Shown here: piece after piece, positions 5,939 through 13,666 of the stretch
Numbering within the stretch: the first letter of the stretch is position 1
Layout: every line of letters starts with the position of its first letter
Source of the DNA: an uncultured Bacillota bacterium
GTDB taxonomy: Bacteria; Bacillota_I; Bacilli_A; RF39; UBA660
Direction of reading: 5' to 3'
Length of the DNA: 24,684 nt
Assembly: GCA_946626905.1 (NCBI GenBank)
Contig: CAMOVA010000007.1
Coordinates: forward strand, 1 to 24,684
Translations under genes and position numbers: made by a program
Notes under the pieces: model-generated
Databases searched by the model: none
What the model was told of the DNA's origin: nothing
Seen by the model: only the letters and a program-made list of their open reading frames with translations

Positions 5939-7111
5939 ATGTCAAGAAAAGAAGAAATTGAAGCTAGAAAAGTTGAACTTAGAGAAGAAGTTGAAAATGC
6001 TGAAACTACTGAACAAGTAGAAGAACTAGAAAAAGAAGCTGATGCTTTAAATGAAGAAGTTGAACAAATAGCTGAACAAGAAAAAAATGAAGAAACTGCA
6101 AAAGAAATGGAAGAAAAATCTCTTGCAGTAAAAGAAGTAAAGAAAGTTGAGGTAAAAAGTATGAATGAAGAAATGAAAGAATTTAGAAACTCTGAAAAGT
6201 ATATTAATGCTTTTGCAGAATATGTAAAAGGTAATAATGAAGAAATGAGAGCATTATTATCAGAAAATGCTGGTACTATTACAGGATCATCATCAACAGT
6301 AGCAGTACCAGATTTTGTATATGATATTGTTAAAACAGCATGGGAAAAAGATGACATTATGTCATTAGTTAGAAAAGTATCTGTACAAGGTAATTTAAAA
6401 GTAAACTTTGAAGCAAGTGCTACTGATGCTGTAGAACATGCAGAAGGATCTGGAGCAGTTACTGAAGAAAGTTTAGTATTAGGAATTGTAGAATTAAAGC
6501 CAGTTTCTATAAAGAAATGGATTTCTATTTCAGATGAGGTATATGGATTACGAGGAGAAGATTTCCTAAGATATGTTTATGATGAATTAACATATAAAAT
6601 TGTTAAAAAGACAGCTGATAGCTTAATTGCTAAAATTGCTGCATTACCACAATCATTAACAGCTAATAATGATGGTATTTATGATACTGTATCTGCTAAT
6701 AAGATTACAGAAGCTCCAGCAATGGGAACTATTTTCAATGCTATAGCTAATCTTAGTGATGAAGCTGGAGATTATACTATAGTTATGAATAAATTAACTT
6801 ATGCTGAATTTAAGAGAGTACAATTAGATAATAATTATGCTGCTGATATATTTGATGGTATAAGAGTTAGATTTAATAATACTTTACCAGCATATGGAAC
6901 AGCTACAACTGGACAAGTATATGCTATAGTAGGAGATTTCAATCATGGTACTTTAGCTAACTACCCAGAAGGAGATGGAGTTGATCTTAAATTTGATGAT
7001 AAGACTCTAATGACTTCTGATTTAATTAGAATTTTAGGTAGACAATATGTAGGAACTAATGCAGTAGCTGATAAAGCATTTACATTAATTGCTAAACCAG
7101 AAACAGTTTAG
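5939..7111 (+). CDS. Major capsid protein, HK97 fold with N-terminal delta domain
   Basis: A 390-residue capsid subunit with a strong AAGGAGGG ribosome site. Residues 1 to about 80 are a highly charged coiled coil (RKEEIEARKVELREEVEN and similar), the delta scaffolding domain that the upstream protease removes; cleavage probably falls between about 80 and 115. The mature part shows the family layout: AVPDFVYDIVKTAWEKDDIM (N-arm and E-loop region), a central spine helix near 215-240 (DELTYKIVKKTADSLIAKI), and the A-domain with YTIVMNKLTYAEFKR. It follows the GGAG hairpin cluster, which may set its expression. Confidence 0.95.
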   Translation: MSRKEEIEARKVELREEVENAETTEQVEELEKEADALNEEVEQIAEQEKNEETAKEMEEKSLAVKEVKKVEVKSMNEEMKEFRNSEKYINAFAEYVKGNNEEMRALLSENAGTITGSSSTVAVPDFVYDIVKTAWEKDDIMSLVRKVSVQGNLKVNFEASATDAVEHAEGSGAVTEESLVLGIVELKPVSIKKWISISDEVYGLRGEDFLRYVYDELTYKIVKKTADSLIAKIAALPQSLTANNDGIYDTVSANKITEAPAMGTIFNAIANLSDEAGDYTIVMNKLTYAEFKRVQLDNNYAADIFDGIRVRFNNTLPAYGTATTGQVYAIVGDFNHGTLANYPEGDGVDLKFDDKTLMTSDLIRILGRQYVGTNAVADKAFTLIAKPETV

Positions 7112-7132
7112 TAGAAGAAAGAAGGTAAGGCT

Positions 7133-7405
7133 ATGCTAGAAGAAATAAAAAAAATTCAAGGTATAAATCATTCTGACTTCGATAATATGATTAACATATG
7201 GATTGGAGCAGCTGAATTAGACCTTAAAAGTATCGGCATAGTCGATACTCTAATAGATAATCCTGATAGTTTAATTAAAACTGCAATAATAACTTATGTA
7301 TTAAGTTTTTTAGATGTAGACAATGCTGAACTATATTCAAATTCATATAATATACAAAAAGATGTTTTAAGACATACTAAGGAGTATATAGAAAGTGCAA
7401 TATAG
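7133..7405 (+). CDS. Head-tail connector, gp6-like adaptor
   Basis: A 90-residue mostly helical protein. The layout fits the small HK97 gp6-type adaptors that form a ring under the portal: an initial helix, a WIGAAELDLKSIGI segment, a helix with KTAIITYVLSFLDVDNAELY, and a last helix ending in KEYIESAI. It lies directly after the capsid gene, the standard place for this adaptor. The ribosome site AAGGTAAGG is moderate. The end overlaps the next gene by 11 bases. Confidence 0.75.
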   Translation: MLEEIKKIQGINHSDFDNMINIWIGAAELDLKSIGIVDTLIDNPDSLIKTAIITYVLSFLDVDNAELYSNSYNIQKDVLRHTKEYIESAI

Positions 7406-7709
7406 TGAGATTATTTATTTAATTAGCACCAGTAAAACAGAGGATGAGATAGGAAATATTATCAATTCCTCTGAAAAAAGTGCTAAATGCTATGCTAAAA
7501 AGCAAAGTGTGAAAACTAATGAATTTTATAGTGCTGTAGAGGTAGGATTAACTCCTAGTTGTGAATTTGTTGTTAAAAGACTAAATTACAATGGAGAAGA
7601 AGAATTAGAATGGAATAATGAAAGATACATGGTAATAAGAACAATTGATCCTAAAAATAAGTTTGATATTGTTTTAGTATGTGCTAGGAAGATTGGTATA
7701 AATGGCTAA
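7395..7709 (+). CDS. Head closure / head-tail joining protein
   Basis: A 104-residue mainly beta protein starting with GTG; AAGGAG lies ten bases upstream in the previous gene. The pattern EVGLTPSCEFVVKRLNYNGE followed by EWNNERYMVIRTIDPKN and LVCARKIG is typical of SPP1 gp16 / phage head-tail joining proteins, whose beta barrel plugs the portal channel after DNA packaging. Position between the connector and the gp10-like protein agrees. Confidence 0.75.
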   Translation: MQYSEIIYLISTSKTEDEIGNIINSSEKSAKCYAKKQSVKTNEFYSAVEVGLTPSCEFVVKRLNYNGEEELEWNNERYMVIRTIDPKNKFDIVLVCARKIGING

Positions 7710-8070
7710 TAAAGGCATTCTTGAAATAAAGGATATTTTAAATGAATATTCTAATGATATTCAAGAAGCAATAACTAAAGATGCACAAGATGTAGCAAAA
7801 GAAGCTGTGTCTGAATTAAAAAACACATCTCCTAAACTTACAGGTTCATATAGAAAAGGATGGAGAGTTAAAACAGATAAAGGTAAAGGTTTTGTTGAAT
7901 GTATAGTTCATAATGCTACTAATTATCAACTTACTCATTTACTTGAAAAGCCACATTTAAAAAGAAATGGTGGGCTAACTATTCCTAAAGTTCATATTTA
8001 TCCTGTAGAACAAAAGGCAGTAAAACAATATGAAACTGATGTAGAAAACATAATAAAAAATGGAGGTTAA
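7702..8070 (+). CDS. HK97 gp10-like head-tail joining / tail component
   Basis: A 122-residue protein. The segment TSPKLTGSYRKGWRVKTDKG near residues 40-60, the VHNATNYQLTHLLEKPHLKR block near 72-92 and the PKVHIYPVEQKAV ending are hallmarks of the HK97 gp10 family, found at the head-tail interface of siphoviruses. It overlaps the previous gene by eight bases and supplies the ribosome site of the next. Confidence 0.85.
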   Translation: MANKGILEIKDILNEYSNDIQEAITKDAQDVAKEAVSELKNTSPKLTGSYRKGWRVKTDKGKGFVECIVHNATNYQLTHLLEKPHLKRNGGLTIPKVHIYPVEQKAVKQYETDVENIIKNGG

Positions 8071-8071
8071 T

Positions 8072-8386
8072 ATGGAACATAAAGACATTTATGACTTATT
8101 AAAAACATTGAATATTCCTGTAGCATATGACCATTTTGATTCTAATAAAAATGTAACTCCACCATTTATAGCATATAGAGAAATTAGTCCAGATACATTT
8201 AAAGCTGATGGAATAACTTACTATAGACCATATGAATTTGAAATTGAATTAGTTACTGAAAAAAAAGATGTAGAATTAGAAAAAGCTATTGAGGAATTAT
8301 TAACAAATAATAAAATTCCATATGATGTAGAAAATGAAGTATGGGATGAAGATGAGAGAATTTATCATAATTTTTATGAAATTTAA
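8072..8386 (+). CDS. Probable tail terminator / tail completion protein
   Basis: A 104-residue protein; I place the start at 8072, where GGAGG (8062-8066) lies five bases upstream, and not at the ATG at 8060 before that site. The sequence has HFDSNKNVTPPFIAYREISP and YRPYEFEIELVTEKKDVELE, the alternating beta and helix plan of small tail-terminator-like proteins located just before the tail tube gene. These hexameric proteins cap the tail tube where it meets the head. Assignment rests mainly on position and on this remembered pattern. The TAA stop lies within the hairpin of the next terminator. Confidence 0.65.
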   Translation: MEHKDIYDLLKTLNIPVAYDHFDSNKNVTPPFIAYREISPDTFKADGITYYRPYEFEIELVTEKKDVELEKAIEELLTNNKIPYDVENEVWDEDERIYHNFYEI

Positions 8387-8408
8387 GCACATATAATTGT
8401 GCTTTTTT
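8385..8408 (+). terminator. Intrinsic terminator or 5' hairpin before the tail tube gene
   Basis: AAGCACA (8385-8391) pairs with TGTGCTT (8398-8404), loop TATAAT, with six T at 8403-8408. This is a textbook rho-independent terminator shape. The tail tube ribosome site (8420-8426) follows at once and no promoter was seen between them, so it is probably leaky, or acts as a processing or stabilising hairpin for the tail tube mRNA. Confidence 0.75.
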
Positions 8409-8431
8409 ATTTGAAATATAAGGAGGTAAAC

Positions 8432-8992
8432 ATGGCAAATAAAGTAAAATTTGGATTATCAAATGTTCATATTGCTCCAATTACTTATAATGGAAGTCAA
8501 GTAACATATGGAGATATATTTACATTACCAGGAGCAGTTAATCTATCACTAGATCCTGAAGGAGAAAGTGCTGATTTCTTTGCTGATAATACAAAATATT
8601 TTAGTGATTATGCTAATCAAGGTTATACAGGAACATTAGAAGTTGCATTAATCAATAATGATTTTAGAGAAAAAATATTAGGACAATTAAAAGATAGAAA
8701 TGGAGCATTCATTGAAAATAGTGGAGATTCATTTAAAGACTTTGCATTAGGATGCCAATTTGAAGGAGATTCAAAAGGAACAAGATATTGGTTCTATCAA
8801 TGTTCAGTATCTAGACCATCAGTAGCATCTCAAACAATTGAAACATCTAAAACTCCTGTTACAGATGAATTGAACATTACTATTAACTCTAGAATATCAG
8901 ATCAAAATGTAATGGTAAAAATGGAAGAAGATGGAACAAATACAGCTGCATATACAGCATTCTTTGATGAAGTATATGAGGCAAATCTATAA
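8432..8992 (+). CDS. Major tail tube protein, phi13 type
   Basis: A 186-residue tube subunit. The start is 8432, six bases after AAGGAGG; in-frame codons upstream run into the terminator hairpin. Family signs are the short N-terminus MANKVKFGLSNVHIAPITY, the LPGAVNLSLDPEGESADFFA block near residues 30-50, QGYTGTLEVALINNDFREKI near 64-83, and the late YQCSVSRPSVASQTIETSK near 127-145. It polymerises as stacked rings to form the non-contractile tail. It is one of the most abundant virion proteins and has hairpins on both sides. Confidence 0.9.
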   Translation: MANKVKFGLSNVHIAPITYNGSQVTYGDIFTLPGAVNLSLDPEGESADFFADNTKYFSDYANQGYTGTLEVALINNDFREKILGQLKDRNGAFIENSGDSFKDFALGCQFEGDSKGTRYWFYQCSVSRPSVASQTIETSKTPVTDELNITINSRISDQNVMVKMEEDGTNTAAYTAFFDEVYEANL

Positions 8993-8997
8993 TAACT

Positions 8998-9046
8998 ACT
9001 ACTCTTATGAGTAGTAAAAAGACTACTCTTTATGGGTAGTTTTTTT
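8998..9046 (+). terminator. Tandem hairpins and strong terminator after the tail tube gene
   Basis: Two hairpins sharing the arm ACTACTC follow the tail tube stop. The first is 8998-9004 with 9009-9015 (seven pairs, loop TTAT). The second is ACTACTC 9022-9028 with 9034-9040, extended by A-T pairs (9016-9020 with 9042-9046) and ending in a T-run. The second is a strong bidirectional intrinsic terminator. It stands where the chaperone genes are normally found and separates tail tube from tape measure. The same arm occurs in the hairpin at 516-536. Confidence 0.85.
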
Positions 9047-9071
9047 AGTATTTATAAGAAAGGAGAATATC

Positions 9072-11255
9072 ATGGCAAGTAAGAACATTAAGGGTATAGT
9101 CATAGAAATTGGTGGGAATACAACAAAATTAGAATCAGCATTAAAAGATGTCAACAAAATAGTTTATTCAACTAATTCTGAATTAAAACAATTAAATCAA
9201 GCATTAAAACTAGATCCAAAGAATACTGAATTGATAGCACAAAAACAAGATGTATTAAGGAAGAATATAGAAGCAACTACTGAAAGATTAAATACATTAA
9301 AAGAAGCACAAAGACAAATGGGTAGTTATTCTAGTCTTACTGAAGAACAAAAAGAACAATATAGAGGATTAAGTGTAGAAATTGCTAAAAGTGAAAATGC
9401 TCTAAAAAACATGAATGAAGAACTGAAAGGCACAACAAAGATTGATTTAAGTAAGTTAGGAGAAGGACTTAAAAAAGTAGGAGAAATTGCTAAAGATGTT
9501 ACTAAAAAAATGATGGAAGTAACAGCTGCAATTGGTGGAGCATTAGCAGGATTAGTAGGAGCAGGTGTTAAGAGTTATGCTGAACTAGAACAAAATCTAG
9601 GTGGTGTAGAAACTTTATTTGGAGATAGTGCAAATAAGGTTGTAGAGAATGCAAAAAATGCTTATAAGACTGCTGGTGTAAGTGCAAATGAATATATGGC
9701 AGGTGTTACAAGTTTTAGTGCATCATTATTACAATCACTAGGTGGAGATACTGAAAAAGCAGCAGATATAGCTGATATGGCATTTAGAGATATGAGTGAT
9801 AATGCAAATAAATTTGGAACTGATATGTCTAGTATTCAAAACGCATATCAAGGATTTGCTAAACAAAACTATACAATGCTAGATAATCTTAAATTAGGTT
9901 ATGGTGGAACTAAAACTGAAATGGAAAGATTATTATCAGATGCTGAGAAATTAACAGGTGTTAAATATGACATTAATAATTTAAGTGATGTCTATGAAGC
10001 AATCCATGTAATTCAAGAACAAATGGAAGTAACAGGAACAACTGCTAAAGAATCTGAAAAAACAATAAGTGGTTCAGTTAACTCAATGAAAGCAGCATTT
10101 GATAACTTCTTAAATGGTAGTGGTAGTCCTGAAGCATTAGCAGAAACTATAACTAATGTATTAACAAATATAGGAAATGCAATAGTTAAATTAGCACCAA
10201 GTATATTAAATGGTGTAGTAACATTAATACAAACATTAGTGCCACAAATAGCACAATTATTATTAGATTTATTACCTCAACTATTAACTGCAATAACAAA
10301 TATGATTAATGCATTATTAGGAATGATTACTTCTAATATGGAATCTATATCAAATGCAATAAGTCAAATAATTAATGCAGTAGTAGGATTTATAACTGAA
10401 AACTTACCTACAATAATTGAAATGGGTGTTCAATTATTAGTTGCATTAGTTGAAGGAATAATTAAATCTATACCTCAATTAATACCTACATTAATTCAGT
10501 GTATAGAAACAATAATCAATACAATAATAGAAAACTTACCATTAATAATAGAAACAGGAATTGATTTATTAGTAGCATTGATAGAAGGAATTGTGGATGC
10601 AATACCTCAATTAGTAGCAATGTTACCTAAAGTAATTCAAAAGTTAGTAGAAACATTAACTAGACCAGATATGATAGTTAAAATCATAGGAGCAGCATTA
10701 CAATTAATGTTAGCTTTAGGAAAAGGATTAATAGAAGCAATACCTCAAATGTTAACTGCAATACCTAATATTATTGGAGCAATAGTAACAGGATTTAGAA
10801 ATAGCATTGCTAATACAAATTGGGGAGAATTAGGAAAGAATATCATCAAAGGAATTTGTGATGGATTTGGTAGAATAGGAAGTTATTTGAATAATAAAGT
10901 AAATGAAGTTAAAGATCAAATAACTGCTAAATTTAAAAAGATATTTGGTATTCATTCTCCATCAACTTTAATGAGAGATACTATAGGACTTAACATTACT
11001 GCAGGAATTGGAGAAGGTATTGAAGAAGGAATACCACAAGCACTAAAAGATGTAGATGTAGCTATGAAACAATTAAATGCAGGAATAGAAGCTAGTGTAA
11101 ATCCAACAATAAATCCAAGTGTATCTTATGATACTAACTATAGATTAATGGCAAGTGCAATGAAAGAAGCATTACAAGATATGGATATAGTTATGGATGA
11201 TGAAAAGTATGGAAAATTTGTTGTAAAGACAGTTACTGATACTATTTATACTTAG
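9072..11255 (+). CDS. Tape measure protein
   Basis: A 727-residue protein that sets tail length and is ejected ahead of the DNA; by the usual 1.5 A per residue the tail would be around 110 nm (inference). Residues 1-115 are charged coiled coil with the family-typical TTKLESALKDVNK and LNQALKLDPKNTELIAQKQD. A Gly/Ala-rich hydrophobic segment at about 148-170 is followed by the conserved domain with VETLFGDSANKVVENAKNAY and VTGTTAKESEKTISGSVNSM. Residues about 340-570 are hydrophobic with a 44-residue tandem repeat. The C-terminus has the common FGIHSPSTLMRDTIG motif. Confidence 0.95.
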   Translation: MASKNIKGIVIEIGGNTTKLESALKDVNKIVYSTNSELKQLNQALKLDPKNTELIAQKQDVLRKNIEATTERLNTLKEAQRQMGSYSSLTEEQKEQYRGLSVEIAKSENALKNMNEELKGTTKIDLSKLGEGLKKVGEIAKDVTKKMMEVTAAIGGALAGLVGAGVKSYAELEQNLGGVETLFGDSANKVVENAKNAYKTAGVSANEYMAGVTSFSASLLQSLGGDTEKAADIADMAFRDMSDNANKFGTDMSSIQNAYQGFAKQNYTMLDNLKLGYGGTKTEMERLLSDAEKLTGVKYDINNLSDVYEAIHVIQEQMEVTGTTAKESEKTISGSVNSMKAAFDNFLNGSGSPEALAETITNVLTNIGNAIVKLAPSILNGVVTLIQTLVPQIAQLLLDLLPQLLTAITNMINALLGMITSNMESISNAISQIINAVVGFITENLPTIIEMGVQLLVALVEGIIKSIPQLIPTLIQCIETIINTIIENLPLIIETGIDLLVALIEGIVDAIPQLVAMLPKVIQKLVETLTRPDMIVKIIGAALQLMLALGKGLIEAIPQMLTAIPNIIGAIVTGFRNSIANTNWGELGKNIIKGICDGFGRIGSYLNNKVNEVKDQITAKFKKIFGIHSPSTLMRDTIGLNITAGIGEGIEEGIPQALKDVDVAMKQLNAGIEASVNPTINPSVSYDTNYRLMASAMKEALQDMDIVMDDEKYGKFVVKTVTDTIYT

Positions 11256-11265
11256 GAGGTGTAAA

Positions 11266-11967
11266 ATGAGAAATTATGTAATAATAAATGGTGTTAATTC
11301 AACTACAATAAATGGATTAGCAATAAATGAAATGCCTCCAATAACAAAACCATCTATCAGAACAAATACTGAAGAAATAGATGGTAGAGATGGAGATATA
11401 GTTACAAGATTAGGTTATAGTGCATATGATAAAGAAATGACTATAGGATTGTATGGAAATTATGTTCTAGATGAAATAATGAGTTATTTTAATCAAAGTG
11501 GAACAATAATCTTTTCAACTGAATCTGATAAATATTATAATTTTGAAATATTAGAACAAATAGATTATGAAAAACTATTAAAATTTAAAACTGCAACAAT
11601 AACAATGCATTGTCAACCATTTAAGTATGAAGTAAATGAAACACCAATTGCATTAGTAAGTGGAGATAACATTGTAAGAAATAAAGGTAATATCTATTCA
11701 AAACCAATTGTGTATATTGAAGGAACAGGAACAATAACAATATCATTAGAAGGAAATCAAATATTTAATATAGTAATGGGAGATAATACTGAAATAGAAA
11801 TAGATATAGAAAAGTTAGAAGCATATAATCCTAATGATGGAACATTACTAAATAGAATAGTAACAGGAGATTATGATGACTTTAAACTAGAATCTGGAAA
11901 CAATACAATTGCTCTAGGTGGAACAATAACAAGTGCAAATATAAGAATGTATAGTAGGTGGTTGTAA
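11266..11967 (+). CDS. Distal tail protein (Dit)
   Basis: A 233-residue baseplate hub protein. The ribosome site TAGGAGG overlaps the tape measure stop. The N-terminal belt domain shows ITKPSIRTNTEEIDGRDGDI near residues 26-45 and the TITMHCQPFKYE signature near 112-123, typical of siphovirus tail component (Dit) proteins. The C-terminal half is a beta-rich galectin-like domain. Dit forms a hexamer joining the tail tube to the Tal and receptor-binding proteins encoded downstream. Confidence 0.88.
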   Translation: MRNYVIINGVNSTTINGLAINEMPPITKPSIRTNTEEIDGRDGDIVTRLGYSAYDKEMTIGLYGNYVLDEIMSYFNQSGTIIFSTESDKYYNFEILEQIDYEKLLKFKTATITMHCQPFKYEVNETPIALVSGDNIVRNKGNIYSKPIVYIEGTGTITISLEGNQIFNIVMGDNTEIEIDIEKLEAYNPNDGTLLNRIVTGDYDDFKLESGNNTIALGGTITSANIRMYSRWL

Positions 11968-11968
11968 T

Positions 11969-13666
11969 ATGTTAAAGATATTTCAAACATTAGATAAGAT
12001 ATATACCACTAATGGAGATAAAATATTAAAGACTACTAAAGCAGTAGTTCATAAAGAAGATAATGGAGCTTTCTACTTAAGTGTAGAAGCTCCTTTAGAT
12101 TATATAGATTATTTAGTATCAGGAAATATAATAGTTGCTAATACTCCACAAGGAGAACAAGCATTTAGAATAACTAATGTAGAAAAGACTAGAAGTAAAA
12201 TTAGAATAAAAGCAAATCATGTATTCTATGATAGTGTTAATTACTTAATAGAAGATAGTTATGTAGTAGATAAGAATTGTAATGATGCTCTAGATCATTT
12301 GAATAATGCAACAAGTGATTTAAGTCCATTTAATACAATTTCAAATGTAACTAATATAGCAAGTTATAGATGTGTAAGAAAATCTTTATATGAAGCAATA
12401 CAAGTTGTTTTAGAAAGATGGGGTGGACATTTAGTAAGAGATAATTGGACTATAGGTATATATGATTCAATAGGACAAGATAATGGTGTAACAATAAGAT
12501 ATGCTAAAAATTTGAAAAACATAACTGCAACTTATAATTGGGATGATGTAGTTACAAAATTAATGCCTGTAGGAAAAGATGGAATATTACTAAATGCAAT
12601 TGATCCAAATGTAAGTGTATATGTAGAAGCATTGAATCCATATGTAGTTCCATTTACAAAGACAATATCATTTAGTCAAGATAATATTGAAGATGATAAC
12701 TATAGAGATGAAGATGGAAATTTAGATGAAGCTGCATATAAACAAGCATTAGTTGAGGATTTATATGCACAAGCAACTCATTATGTAGAAGAACATCAAG
12801 TTCCTAGTGTTAATTATAGTTTAAGTGCTAATGTAGAGAAAATAAGTGATATAGGAGATACTATACAAGTCATTGATGAAAGACTAGGAATTGACCTATT
12901 AACACATATAATTTCATATGATTATGATTGTATATTAGAACAATATATACAATTAGAATTTGGAAACTTTACTCCACAATTATCTAATCTAGTAAGCAAT
13001 ATAGAAAGAAAGACTGATGAAGTAATAAGAGAATCAACTGCAACTATTCAAGTAACATTGAACAATGAACTACAACAAGCTACTTCACAAATATGGAGTG
13101 CATTAAGTGATTCATATGTAATATATGAAGGAGATAAAATCCTAATAGTTGATACATTACCAAAAGAAGATGCTACTAATGTAATAATGATAAATAATGG
13201 TGGTATTGGATTTAGTAATACAGGAATAAATGGACAATTCAATAGTGCATGGACAATAGATAATGTATTAAATATGGAACAAATAAATGTAATTAATCTA
13301 ACTGCTGATTTAATCAAAGGTGGAACATTAAAGTTAGGTAGTAACTTAAATCAAAATGGACAAATAGAAGTCTTTGATGAATCTAACACATTAATAGCAG
13401 AACTAAATAAAAATGGACTAAAAATGTATGGTGTTGATGGTAGTTATGTATTAATGAATAATGAAGTTGGATTTGCAGGATATGATAGAAATGATAATAA
13501 AATCTATTGGGTAGCACAGGATGAATTTCATATGAAAAAGAGTGTAGTAGAAGAAGAAATAACTCTATGTAATAAATTAAGATTTATACCTATAGAAGTA
13601 TATAATGGTTCTACTCTAGTAAATGATGGAATAGGATTAGTAAGTGTTGCAGGAGGTGGTAATTAA
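11969..13666 (+). CDS. Tail-associated protein (Tal), prophage endopeptidase-tail family
   Basis: A 565-residue tail tip protein. The first ~370 residues resemble the gp27/gp44-like hub of the prophage tail-endopeptidase family: ALDHLNNATSDLSPF, SLYEAIQVVLERWGGHLVRD, NITATYNWDDVVTKLMPVGK and YDYDCILEQYIQLEFGNF are typical blocks. The C-terminal part is beta-rich, with NLTADLIKGGTLKLGSNLNQ and KLRFIPIEVYNGS. I see no obvious peptidase or lysozyme catalytic domain, so it may be structural only. The stop overlaps the start of the next gene by one base. Confidence 0.85.
   Translation: MLKIFQTLDKIYTTNGDKILKTTKAVVHKEDNGAFYLSVEAPLDYIDYLVSGNIIVANTPQGEQAFRITNVEKTRSKIRIKANHVFYDSVNYLIEDSYVVDKNCNDALDHLNNATSDLSPFNTISNVTNIASYRCVRKSLYEAIQVVLERWGGHLVRDNWTIGIYDSIGQDNGVTIRYAKNLKNITATYNWDDVVTKLMPVGKDGILLNAIDPNVSVYVEALNPYVVPFTKTISFSQDNIEDDNYRDEDGNLDEAAYKQALVEDLYAQATHYVEEHQVPSVNYSLSANVEKISDIGDTIQVIDERLGIDLLTHIISYDYDCILEQYIQLEFGNFTPQLSNLVSNIERKTDEVIRESTATIQVTLNNELQQATSQIWSALSDSYVIYEGDKILIVDTLPKEDATNVIMINNGGIGFSNTGINGQFNSAWTIDNVLNMEQINVINLTADLIKGGTLKLGSNLNQNGQIEVFDESNTLIAELNKNGLKMYGVDGSYVLMNNEVGFAGYDRNDNKIYWVAQDEFHMKKSVVEEEITLCNKLRFIPIEVYNGSTLVNDGIGLVSVAGGGN

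Noticed and set aside
5908..6357. Reverse-strand open frame opposite the capsid delta domain, and similar minus-strand frames elsewhere
   Set aside because: They are antisense to well-supported genes, are rich in Ser/Phe/Leu as expected from opposite-strand reading, and have no ribosome sites.
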